From Lithospermum erythrorhizon (Eukaryota; Streptophyta; Magnoliopsida; Boraginales; Boraginaceae): 64,000 bases of DNA. The stretch's first letter is position 1. The number at the start of each line of letters is the position of its first letter. The notes beneath the pieces are model-generated. The model saw only the letters and a program-made list of their open reading frames with translations, was not told the origin of the DNA and did not search any database. The stretch is from the NCBI GenBank assembly GCA_019722365.1, contig JADFUC010000827.1, forward strand, positions 372,001 through 436,000, written 5' to 3'. Positions 50,331 to 61,325 of the stretch are shown here, one piece after another. Position numbers and translations under genes: made by a program.

Positions 50331-53300
50331 AGTATTCTAATTCGTATAAACATATAATAACTCATACAAATTAAAAATGGATCAACGGATTACTTCTCGT
50401 ATTATATTTAAATAAAATATATAGTTAGATTTTTTTGGACAATGTACATAAAATGTGATTGAATTATATTATAAATAATGTACCGCTAAATATAGGATTA
50501 TCAAAACAAACAATCGGATTTCGACACAAGAAGTAATTATTGTTGAATCCGTGGTCGTGATCTCGTGCTGCGGGTTACCGATTGGCGCTTCTGGGCGCCG
50601 TGGCGACTACGACCTGCCCGGCGACATCTCTGATAACCTCCCCATATCGATGATGGACTACCGTGACGCTATCTGGCTGGAAATAAGATTAACGCATCAA
50701 ACCATCGTGAAATAAATGTCAAATCGTACTGAGTATAAATTTTAGCTGTCTTGCGTTTAATTTAATTGAAAAATAAAAGTTTGACAATGTCATTCCAAAC
50801 TCTGCCCGACAAATCCTGAATCTTATAGCATAATTGCTTCTCATTATAGAAGCTTTTTAATTAATTCACCATTGTCTTCCAAATGTGCGCACTTAAGCAA
50901 TCTAGCTTCATGATTGGGTCCTACTAGCCGCGAAATCTAAATATTCATTTTTTTATATGTGACACGTGCTCATTAGGATCAACATTAATTTAGTGAAATC
51001 ATTATATTTGGCAATTAACATCGCCATCTTGGGTATTACTTATTTGATGTTAAATTTGATTTGTTTTTACAAGCCTAGTTATAATCCTTCCATCATATTA
51101 TATAGAATTATATCCTTCCATCATTAAGATAGCAACACGGTAGGAAATCATTGTTACTTGTAGGAGTAATATAAGTACATATACGACACTGTCATTTACA
51201 TACAGCTGGAGACGTCTCCGGTAGGGATCGTAGAGTTTATAATATAATTAAATTAGGCATAATAGCACATGAGATATTCTTCAATTTTCTCAACTTACAA
51301 TTAATAAGATGAAGAAAGCTGTTGCATTAAAAAAAATATCACATTTGAATTAATGATTATGATTGAGATTTAAATGGTTGAACTTAAGAAAATTGAAAGG
51401 ATAAGAACTTGAAAGGAATTAAGTAAAAACTTAATTACGGAATTTAATTCAAACTCCAAAATTGGAAAAATAAGATGTCAAAAGAAATAGAGAAGAGTAA
51501 GGTGTGGCATATACATGGCTATTATTGTTTATATTTTTTATATTAAATGTTACATGCCTTGCGTGCTTTAATGGGGGTACGGACCAAATCAGAGAGTAAT
51601 TTAATAATTACTAATACGTACTACTCTATTAGTTTATCACGTTTTCTTATCAATAATTTATTTGTAATGTTAATGATATTGATAAGAGACTCTAAATACA
51701 GGAAGATGAAAATTATTAGATCGAATTTAATTAGCTTTTGCCTTAATTTATTTTTATTTGATGATCACCTGAATATAGGCCTAATTTTTGTTATGTTTGC
51801 TTGAATTGTTGTGTACATACTTTGAAATCATAATATTTTTATTTTGTGTATGATTACTTCGTTGGATATTTTTTAATTACCCTATATGTGTGTGTGACAA
51901 GAGAAAAAGCGACATGGAAACAATCGACATAAGCATTTAAATTGTCTATTATGAACTCAATTCCTCAGTATTTTAATTAAATATTTTTATTTTTATAATT
52001 TGTAATTTCTATTATCCTTGAAAGAAAAGTATTTACACAAAATTGTCACTTGACTAGACCTAGCTCCAGTTGATGTTTATCTTTTAGTCTCTGACTCTGA
52101 ATAGTAGAACACTCTGAACGAACTCGTCTTCATGGTTAATGGGAATATGGGATAATGGCTAGCAAGTTAAAAGCCTAGCCAGTTTTAATAGAATGGGACC
52201 TCAATAGATAGGCCCAATATGCTCTTTTCCTTCTCGGCCCAGTTTTCAAGTCTTGTTGAAATACATTGTAACTTTTGATCAATCTCATTATATTCGATTA
52301 AAACTTCGAGAAAGTCAAAATATCTTCCAAAAATGTGAAAAAATAAGACAAAGTCGATTTATAGCCTCAAATCATGATCAAATATCCCTACTCGAAATCC
52401 AAAAAAGTCCATCAAAAAGAATCGGGGGAGCATTTTTTTTTATAGATAATCAATGCTTTTGTAATTCTTTTTATTCCTCGACTCTTCACGAGTCCACTTG
52501 TTGGAGGATATAAGTTAATCTTTAGTAACAAAAAGATGAATGCCATTATAAAAAGGGAAGGTGATTTGCCCTTTAAATATTGTTATTTTTCCTTAATACT
52601 CCGTATAACAAAGTTACGTTCTCGAAATCATCACTCCATGCTTATTTATGCCTCCTCGCCTACCACTAATTTTGGCCATTCCATCTTTACTCACTTGTCA
52701 TTTTACGTTAGTTTCTTTTTACTTCAACCGTTAAGTTAACAATCCATGTGACATGCATGTGTTCTTAGCAGGGATAAGATAGTAATCTCGCATCTAAAAC
52801 ACTTAAAATTTTCAAAACGGGGGAATATATTCATGTTGGAAATCAGAGTATTTTGATTTCTATAATTATGCCCGTTGCGACAATTGTTGTAACAATTCAT
52901 TTACTAGTTTTAGTTAAATGAGATTACTTCAATCCCAGTGTTCAATAAATGCACTGTAAATTACTATAACGGAACTCACGATAATATCAAGCGGTTACGC
53001 TGCATTTCTGGGATCCTGATGCATAATCTATATAATAATCATAATGGTCAATTATATTATTATACTAATATTATCCGGGCCTGTGGCTGGGGTCATACAC
53101 ACAAGCCAATGTACTATATTCCATGTATGGAATTAAATCATGGATTGCCAAATCGGGAGTTAATTTCAAAATCAACGATCTAATAGAGAATTTACTGATA
53201 ATGTAAACACAAATTGACAAACTAATCAATTAACTTGCTAGTTCAATTGGACGGTTTTAACGGTATGAGCTCATTAGTAATCCTGTTAGTTACTTACCTC

Positions 53301-55377
53301 AAGTTACTAATATGAAGATCAGGCTTAACGAAGTTAGTTATCATCAACTAACTAAGCTATTCACAAGCAAAGAAGGATCTATATAAAGAAAGAGATGAAA
53401 TGAAAACCTGTTTTTCATTTTCATCTTCCTTCCCAAGTTATATACCGCTCTCCCATTCTAACACGAACAAGTTTTGACTCATTTTGCTGTCCACTGTTCG
53501 TAATATTCTTAAAGCAAGTCCACCGCGAGATTTAACCGCCTCGTGTGACTAACTAGAGACATTTCACTTGAGGCGCTAAGGATTCAACGAAGATTCATGA
53601 GGTTGAAAGTTCATCATATCCTATTAATGATAGGTACTCTTCATTCATAATGGTATGAATTCTATATATATGTATATGTTGGTAATTCGATTTTATACAT
53701 TTATTCGATCTTTTGCTGCATTTGTTCAGCGTTTATTATGAATTAGTTAAGTAATTTTCCAAACAGTAAACAATGAGCATGTTGTTGTAATTTGATTATA
53801 TTTATATATAATTTAATATATAAAATACATTTGTCTTTTCATTATATATTTTTGACCAAGTGAATATGTTATAAAAATTGATTCATGAATAAATATATTT
53901 ATAAGGCTTGTTCAAGTTTAACATATTGTTAATTTTGATAATTTGAATTTAGATTTGTGTTTCATGAATTGAAAGGGTTTTTAAAAAATATTTTTGGATT
54001 GAAATCTAAATGTTTTATTAGATTTGAGGTGTTTAAAATATTTGAACAATTCCCACCAATTGTTGGGTTCTGCATAAGAACCATCTCCAAAAAAATTCAA
54101 AATTTTCTCGATGCTAAGTGTTCCGCAACAATTTTTTTGATTTATGAAATATTTATTGTATAATTAATTTTTAAAATGTTTTTAAATCTAATTTGAAAAG
54201 TTTAATAAAATTGTGTGGAATGCTGGATTAAATTTCAATTTTTTGGATGTTTAAGGCCTTTCAAATCTTTTTTCATAATTGAATTGAATAGGAAAAACCT
54301 GTAAATTTTAAAAATGGAGGCGCTGAGCCAGCAGAGGCCCTCTCCAGTGGCTGGGCTCTGCACAACGACCTTCGCCACCGCTGACGCGTCGATGGCCACC
54401 CCAAGTGGTCCTGTCGACCGGGACGGCCGGTGGCCTAAGGTCCGCTCTTCCGGATTCGCTGTTACAAAACCTTAATCCAACTGCTTTAAAATTTATTAAT
54501 TTCGTTTTTTGAGTATTTTATTATGATACCTGTAATTTACCACCTGATGATAATAATTCTTAATTTAATAATCCTTTTAATTATTTTATCCTTTTATAAA
54601 CGTATTTATTCGAGGATAATATAATCATGGTAACAGCTTTCTAGTTAATTGTTTGAAATGATTATCAGAATAATTCATTTTATTGTATATAATGAAATAG
54701 TTCTGCATTAACTATTGACACAAAATATATGCTAATTATTATATGTTAATTTTTATATTTCATGGATATAATTATGATTTTCAAATTCTGAATTAATTTT
54801 CTATTACATTTAAATTGTATATTTATGTGATTAATTTTGATTTGTATAATCAAAATGGAAAAGTATTCTATATGATTGTCAATCATATTTAAAATTTGAA
54901 TTGATTGAGAGTATTTATTTTGCAACGCCATATTAGTGTTTATTGTATTTTATTATATAATTAATGTATGTTTATTATGTGACAAGTGTATGATTATTAT
55001 GTATTAATGATACATATTTTGTTATCAAAATTTTGTTACTATTCGAAATGAATGAAAGTAGCTGGAGCAGGTTTTAGATGTCTATTTAAAATGATTAAAG
55101 TAGTTGAGGTGGAAGAATGAAATTTAATCTTCACTTTTTTAGATGTAAATAGTTTCCATTAAAAAACATTCATAAACCACTAATTTAGTTGATGAGGTGC
55201 TCACATAAACAAGTAGAATTAAATAGTGCGGACTACTACGAATCAATACGAAAATGAGATGATCCTTGACAACCACTAAGTCTTATCATCAACCTAGTGG
55301 CAAAAATCCTAATTGTCAAGGAAAAATTCACCCAACATCAAATTATTTCATATACTACTAGCTTATTACTAGCTAAA
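50331..55377. other. Gene-free region with repeat fragments and GC-rich islands
   Basis: No coding gene was recognised. GC-rich islands at about 50545-50680 and 54314-54464 stand out from AT-rich flanks. 53380-53640 has a TATATAAAG box followed by a less AT-rich stretch resembling the start of an LTR transcript, but no retroelement protein follows. Open frames are all under 90 codons and featureless. Confidence 0.5.
54314..54464. other. GC-rich island, possible insertion
   Basis: About 150 bases of very GC-rich DNA, including GACGCGTCGATGGCCACC and GACCGGGACGGCCGGTGGCC, sit in AT-rich DNA. AAAACCT occurs on both sides (54294-54300 and 54466-54472) and might be a 7-bp target duplication. No protein or RNA was recognised. 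Confidence 0.4.
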
Positions 55378-56269
55378 TTAGTTCTGATGATAAGGTGAGG
55401 CTGCTTGGGCTCTGTTCTTTCTCTTCTCAAGAAACCTCTTCAAAGATCTCTTCATAGAAAGGCCAGTTGGGCTTGGAGTAAGAGACTGCACCAGTGGAGT
55501 TGTTGGTGAAGATGATGAAATTAATGATCTGTCTTCCATTTCTTGACTTGCTAATGATATGATCGATCTTGCCTGCATTAATTATATGGACAATTTAATC
55601 AATAACATAGTTACACATTTAATTTTACTTAAATAACTTATGTTATACTAAATTAATTTTACTTAATTATATACATGATAGATGTGAAAACATTAGTAAA
55701 AATATTGATTAACGTTAATTTTGAGCATATGAGATCATCTCTCACATAATTTGTCAATTTTCATCGCAAAAACATTAGTATAGTGATAGGACTCCACTTT
55801 TTCACTAATTTATTTTGTAATTAATATGCCATATTCATGGTATGGACCATTAGACAAAAAAAATAACAGATAATGAAACGAAGGTTGGACTTAAGAAGAA
55901 AAAAAAAATACCTGGAGCTCTGTAACATCACAAACTGCTGTTTTCCCATTGTAGAATATGGTCAATTGCTGCTTCGTTGGGAAAATATCATTAAACGAAT
56001 CCAACCTTCAAGAACCAAATAGAACAAAGTTAATTAAACCAAACTACCCAACTGAGTACATCAAACTTTTGCTATGTGAATGAAATCTCAAAAATGGTCG
56101 GATCATATATCAATCTAAATGAGAAAAGAAGAAAAAAATAGCAAAACAAATATAAGAAATTGAAAAGATCAGAGGCTTACATGAAGTTTGATGGACTATC
56201 ATTTCCTGAAGGATTGAAGGGCAGAGATGGTGGCACAAGCCTTAGCTCCAAGTTACAGTTTCTTCTCAT
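55378..56269 (-). CDS. JAZ8: JAZ7/JAZ8-type jasmonate ZIM-domain repressor, copy A
   Basis: Three exons on the minus strand: 56269-56181, 56005-55912, 55572-55378; 125 residues, all GT-AG and in frame. The N-terminus MRRNCNLELRL carries an LxLxL EAR motif (7-11), which recruits TOPLESS directly. The TIFY motif TIFYNG is at 45-50 and the ZIM domain ends CDVTELQARSIISLAS. The Jas motif is SLKRFLEKRKNRAQAASPY (104-122). The stretch before it reads PTGLSMKR instead of the LPIARR-type degron of JA-Ile-sensitive JAZ proteins. Short length, EAR motif, lack of degron and lack of a Jas intron are the hallmarks of JAZ7/JAZ8. It should repress MYC-type factors in the nucleus and resist COI1-mediated breakdown. 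A second copy lies 1.2 kb upstream in tandem. Confidence 0.93.
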
Positions 56270-56373
56270 TTTTGTTCTATAAAATTAAAATGTGTATGAA
56301 GTTTAGATTAGAGCAAAAGAATGAAAGCAGAGAGAAATTAATGGAATTATGGAAATGTAATTAGGGGGAGATT

Positions 56374-56386
56374 GAATATATAATGT
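56374..56386 (-). promoter_or_regulatory. TATA box of JAZ copy A
   Basis: Minus-strand ATTATATATTC lies about 105-115 bases before the start codon at 56269, a normal distance for a short-leader plant gene. Confidence 0.4.
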
Positions 56387-56461
56387 ATTAATGTTTGATA
56401 TGATAAGGAGAGGGCCACAAAAGCTAATAACACCAACTTCAGAATGCAATAAAAACGACAC

Positions 56462-56467
56462 AACGTG
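56462..56467. promoter_or_regulatory. G-box variant AACGTG upstream of JAZ copy A
   Basis: AACGTG (T/G-box), 193 bases before the start codon. It is a recognised MYC2-type bHLH binding site common in jasmonate-responsive promoters, including those of JAZ genes. Function here is inferred. Confidence 0.5.
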
Positions 56468-56884
56468 CTTCTATTAGTTCTTTTTTTAATCATACATGTG
56501 AAAAATGAGTTTGCTTTATTTGGTTTCTAAATAGTTTTTGCGATCTGTCCGATTTAAATCGAGTTGTCTAACTTGTCATCTAATGTCGACTAGCTACTTG
56601 ATTGTACATGTTTCTTTTCATCTTTTCATTTGATTTCTGTTACTCTATTTCGGAGTAAATACAGGATATCCTGCGCACACCACAAGTTAATGAGATATAG
56701 TAATACTTCAACAATTTCATGTTACACAAGTGTCCACTGAGACCATGAAAAAAGTCGATTTATTATTATTTCACCATTTTCAACGTGTTAGTGTTCATAT
56801 TTTTTATAATCCATATAATCTTATTAATTCATACATTAGACAATTACACGAACCCAAATTAATTACTTAATTAAACATGATATA

Positions 56885-56940
56885 TAGAAGTGTACTGTAC
56901 ATTTATGATACATAGAAGTGTACTGTACATTTATGATAGG
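56885..56940. repeat. 28-bp tandem duplication between the JAZ genes
   Basis: TAGAAGTGTACTGTACATTT then ATGATA occurs at 56885-56912 and again at 56913-56940, with one or two changes at the junction. It is about 620 bases upstream of JAZ copy A. Confidence 0.9.
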
Positions 56941-57488
56941 TATTGGAATATACCCAACTCAAGTAGAAACAATGTAGTATACTATTGTTCGTGAAATTAT
57001 AATACTCGAATTGAATGTATCGTGGGGGTTCAAAATAAAAAACTATAGCATGTATGAATGGATATTACATTTTTATTAAAGACAATTGTCGATGAATCTT
57101 GTAAAATATTAATAGATTAAAACCTATTAGGCAAGTTAATATATATGTATTGCTTCCCAAACGTCAGTTGAACTACTTGAAGTAGTGAAATAAGATAGAT
57201 TTAAGTGTAACATAAGGTTATAAAAAATAATCACATCATTGAAACTTTATGATTGAAAATTAAAATAATTGGACCAACGATTGATATAAAAAACTAGAAG
57301 TCCTCTATCTCATTTGATATGACAAAGCTGGAGTTTACTATCTATCTTAACATCTTATATTATTTGATACGCGTATTCTATCAAAATTTGAGATGGTAAA
57401 ATAATCGAAACATATTCACTTCCATAAATAAATAATTCACATCTCAACTAAATAGTAAATTTAAAATAAAATTGATAGTTGTGGGTAA

Positions 57489-58772
57489 CTAGTGATGATA
57501 GTAAGGTGAGGCTGCTTGGACTCTGTTGTTTCTCTTCTGCAGAAATCTCTGCAAGGATCTCTTCATAGATAGACCAGTTGGACTTGGAGTATTATGTGGT
57601 TGCATCAATGGGGTTGTTGGTGATGGTGATGGTGATGAAGAGTTATTCAATGGCGAATAATTGCCCTGGCCTGCATATATTATCCAATGTGTTTCATCAA
57701 TTACATATTTAATTTGATTACTACGTCTTGATGAGTAGTACACAATCATTTCAACACATTTATTTGAATGATTAGTTTAGGAGTTATTATTTACTTCAGA
57801 AGTTATTATTTACTCATAAATCCATTTTACCGATTTTTTGTATACAAAGATAAATCTTTTAATTCACCACTTTAATTATATTATTAAAAAATTAATATTA
57901 TGAAAGTATTTTAAAAAACGAATCCAATAATATAAATTTTATATTTTTTAGAATAATGAATAATTAATAATTGATTGTCAAAGTTACTGAAAACTAAATG
58001 ATAATGTTTTAGATTGAGGAGTATGTAATAAATCAAATCTTTTGATTAAATTGATATAAATATATCGAATATGTATTTTCTAATATTGATATACATTATT
58101 TATATGTTACTATTTTGATCTCTCTAATGAAACTTAATTAACGTTATTTTTCCGAGATGACCATTTGATCATTAATACATTGTTAAGTATATATACTATT
58201 ATAAAATATATTTTCCAAATTCAATAATATCGATTTAACATTTATTATAATAATTATTAAAGAGTTATTAAACAAGGAATAATAATCTAAGTTAGTTTCC
58301 ACATATTGAGCAACACAAAGAGGATAAAGCTTGCTAGCTAGATTCTTCGAATACATGATTAAGTACTCAATATAGCATTGTAGCTAGCTCCATATATATG
58401 GCAAGGTTAATTTCTAGCCAGAAAATCAAACACTCAGAAGATTTGAACAGTACTAGAGTACTATATAGTATACCTGAAGCTCAGTGACATGAGAGACAGC
58501 CATTTGGCCCTTGAAGAATATAGTCATCTGCTTCTGCTGTTCTGTCGATGAACTTTTTCCATTGAATATCTCCATCCTTCAAAACCCCAAAAAGAATAAT
58601 GTCTTATTAGACTATAGTACTATACCATACAATTCCTCTAAATATAAATTCAAGAAAGAGAGAGTTACTTGGAATGATGATATTGGGTATCATCAGAAGT
58701 AGCCGATGATGAAGGATTGAAACAGTCTGATGGTGGTAGAAGCCTGACTTCCAAGTTACAGTTTCTCTTCAT
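57489..58772 (-). CDS. JAZ: JAZ7/JAZ8-type ZIM-domain protein, diverged tandem copy B
   Basis: Exons on the minus strand: 58772-58669, 58576-58474, and 57665-57489 if the frame-preserving acceptor is used; this gives 127 residues. The N-terminus MKRNCNLEVRL matches copy A, but the EAR motif is LEVRL (Val at the middle position). The TIFY motif is TIFFKG (53-58). The Jas motif SLQRFLQKRNNRVQAASPY (106-124) is well kept, and as in copy A no LPIARR-type degron precedes it. The conserved splice acceptor (exon from 57670) encodes the family's ARAII block but then meets TGA at 57649-57647, giving a 76-residue protein without Jas. The acceptor 5 bases downstream (exon from 57665) restores the Jas frame but drops ARAII. 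It may be alternatively spliced, partly degenerate, or adapted. Two G-boxes lie upstream. Confidence 0.8.
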
Positions 58773-58930
58773 TTTTCCTTGGTTTCTTGAAATCTAAGTT
58801 TATTCCTCTTCTTTGCTTAGGAGATAGATTAAGGAATATTTAAAGGGATGTTTTATGTTAAGGTTTGAATGCAACCAAACACGGCATGCATACTAATCTG
58901 GGACAAATTAAAAATTAAAAAAGAAATAAT

Positions 58931-58936
58931 CACGTG
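58931..58936. promoter_or_regulatory. G-box CACGTG upstream of JAZ copy B (proximal)
   Basis: A palindromic CACGTG 159 bases before the start codon at 58772; the canonical MYC2 site in jasmonate-responsive promoters. Confidence 0.6.
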
Positions 58937-59064
58937 GAACATGATATTATATTCCTTAATCGGTCATCTTTAGTGCTACCGAATTCTCATCTGATTGATC
59001 AGTAAGTCTAGCTACTTTATTTGCTACTATTATTATTGATCTCGTGAATTATTTAAGTATTTAC

Positions 59065-59070
59065 CACGTG
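59065..59070. promoter_or_regulatory. G-box CACGTG upstream of JAZ copy B (distal)
   Basis: A second CACGTG, 293 bases before the start codon and 134 bases from the first. Paired G-boxes are usual in strongly jasmonate-induced genes. Confidence 0.55.
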
Positions 59071-61134
59071 CATCATAAGGATAATTATTAATCCAAGTTG
59101 ATGGCAACTCTTTTTACTTTTCTATTAAGGTCATGTATGGTTTGAAGGGCAAAGTGGAGGACATGGAAATATTTCGTCATATTTTGCATTAATTAAGGTC
59201 ATCTTTCTTGCACCTCGATCCTTTTTCATGTGTTCGTGATTGCAACCGATGTTATTTAAGAGAAGGTTAGAGTAATGTAAATATTATATTAAATGCTTGA
59301 ATATAAATTTTAATAGTATGTCTATTTATAAATGAAGTAGAGTAGTCTTCAAAATACTAAACCTATACCTAATGAGTGGACCGGATCAGACGCTTTTAAT
59401 GGATGAAATGTCCTAACGATCGATGAAAAACTTATATCATACATTATTATATATGTTAAGACTTAAGAGTCATTTTTCATTAATCATTACTTCAATCCTC
59501 ATACACAGCGCCGGGGCTATGGGCACGTACGGTCTTGCTATTCCCTCGCATGCGCCTTATCCTTTCGTTCCCACAACCCAATAACCGATGATCGACCTAG
59601 TGGACTCTTACTTGTGGACGCGCTTGTTTTGTTTTCACCAGCCTTTTATAGTGGATCGATACCATCGCAGAGCATCTGGATGATTTTACCGCCACATCCT
59701 TTCATTGCTTTGATCGGGTCCTTTAAGTTTGTGCAAAATAGTCTTTATTATGACCGATCGGACAGAATTTTTTAAAGTGATTCTGGGCGTTATTAATATA
59801 TCATTGCTAATTTTTAGAGGATTTTATATTGAATTACGATAATTTTGATACGTTAAATTTTTATGAATACTAACGATAGTGCATCCATTTGTTTCTTATT
59901 AGATAATAATTGACATGTTCATTATTTAAAGGAATAATCTCAAGTTGTTTCTATCCATAAATTCATAATCTATCATTTTGTCATCATTACCTTTAGTTAT
60001 GTTGCTACCTAACTAAAAATACGACCCTGATACGCATTTAAAAGTGTAAGAAAAATGCACTGAAAGAGCTAGGAAAATTCTAAAAACGAATTTCGAATTA
60101 ACGTTCTTAATAATTTATCAACGAACCGATTTTTTAAATTAATACGATTATTTATTTTACATACAAAAATATTATTTAATGTAATTTCATTTAAGATCTG
60201 CGCGACAGTACCCTTTATTTTTTATGATACCCGCCTCGCTCTTTAGTATTAGGCGGGTTCTTATTTTTATGAGACACCCTCAATAACTATCATTATCAGG
60301 AGAGCTACTCATTGACACTGGGTAATGTTGGGCTGTTGGCACTAACTTGGCACACGGAAAAACTATTGGCGTCGATGAAACATGGGACTGCTAGCTTCTT
60401 GATATTGACTTGTTAATCTATGTTATTGTTTTTATATTAGCTAGTCGACATCATTTGTAAAAGCTTCATATTTAAAATACAGATGAAAAACATGTTCCTA
60501 GTGCGTTGTATATACGTTAAAACGAAAAATCAAAGAGGTAATAACCCCCCTTGCACGCATTGATGGGACTTGTTATATATCTTTGTGAAAATCTTTAATT
60601 TGTGCATATCTTTAACCATATTATCATTCTTCAAATATTTTCCTCATCATTTTCTCGTATCTTGTTGATCAATAATGTAACTCTGAACATGTTCACGAAG
60701 GAAATAAATTGTATTTAACAAGAACAACAATAATTATAAAAGTATAATAATAGAATAATGTAAAGACTAGAACAAATAACAAGTCTTTAATCACAAACTA
60801 ATACTTTCCTAAATATAATATTTTGTCTATAAATATTGTATTATGGATAAGATAAGGCCAAAAGATTATCAATGAAGTTAGTAAGATAAAATCCTATACG
60901 AAAGATTTCGATAGTACAAAACTAAATTGAATGATAAGATTTTTCTTAGTTTGAAAATGACTACCAACTCTATCTTATAAGACAAAATAACTTCTCACAT
61001 GTAAATGCGACGTGGTCAGCGACGATACGCACTCACACAGCCAGAATAAATATGTTACCATCATCAAAAAATGTCACTTGTAAGTCCTTAAGAAGTTATC
61101 CACCTAAGTTATACATTTACAAAGACAATTTGAA

Positions 61135-61325
61135 ACAATTAAAACGCTCAACTGACGTCAGAACGCCCCGGAACGGCCGCAATAGCGGCCCTCGCCGCAA
61201 ACTGCTACTACGCTCGGGCCGGGCCTCGAGAACACACCTAACGGTCACAGAAGAAATGGCCGCAGCCTGCTCGCCCCCTGCTCAGATGCCAGAAATTGCC
61301 TGCCCCCTGCTCAGAGCGACTCTCT
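61135..61325. other. GC-rich island with a short internal repeat
   Basis: About 190 bases rich in GGCCGC and CGGGCC, with CCCCCTGCTCAGA present twice (about 61274 and 61303). A 91-codon + strand frame (61052-61327) covers it but starts in AT-rich DNA and matches no family, so it is not called a gene. Confidence 0.4.

Noticed and set aside
53380..53640. LTR promoter (TATATAAAG followed by a less AT-rich stretch)
   Set aside because: No second LTR, primer-binding site or retroelement protein nearby; not enough to call.
57489..57749. 86-codon frame starting MIVYYSS as a separate small gene
   Set aside because: Only its second half (Jas motif) is coding-like; the first part is the intron before JAZ copy B exon 3.
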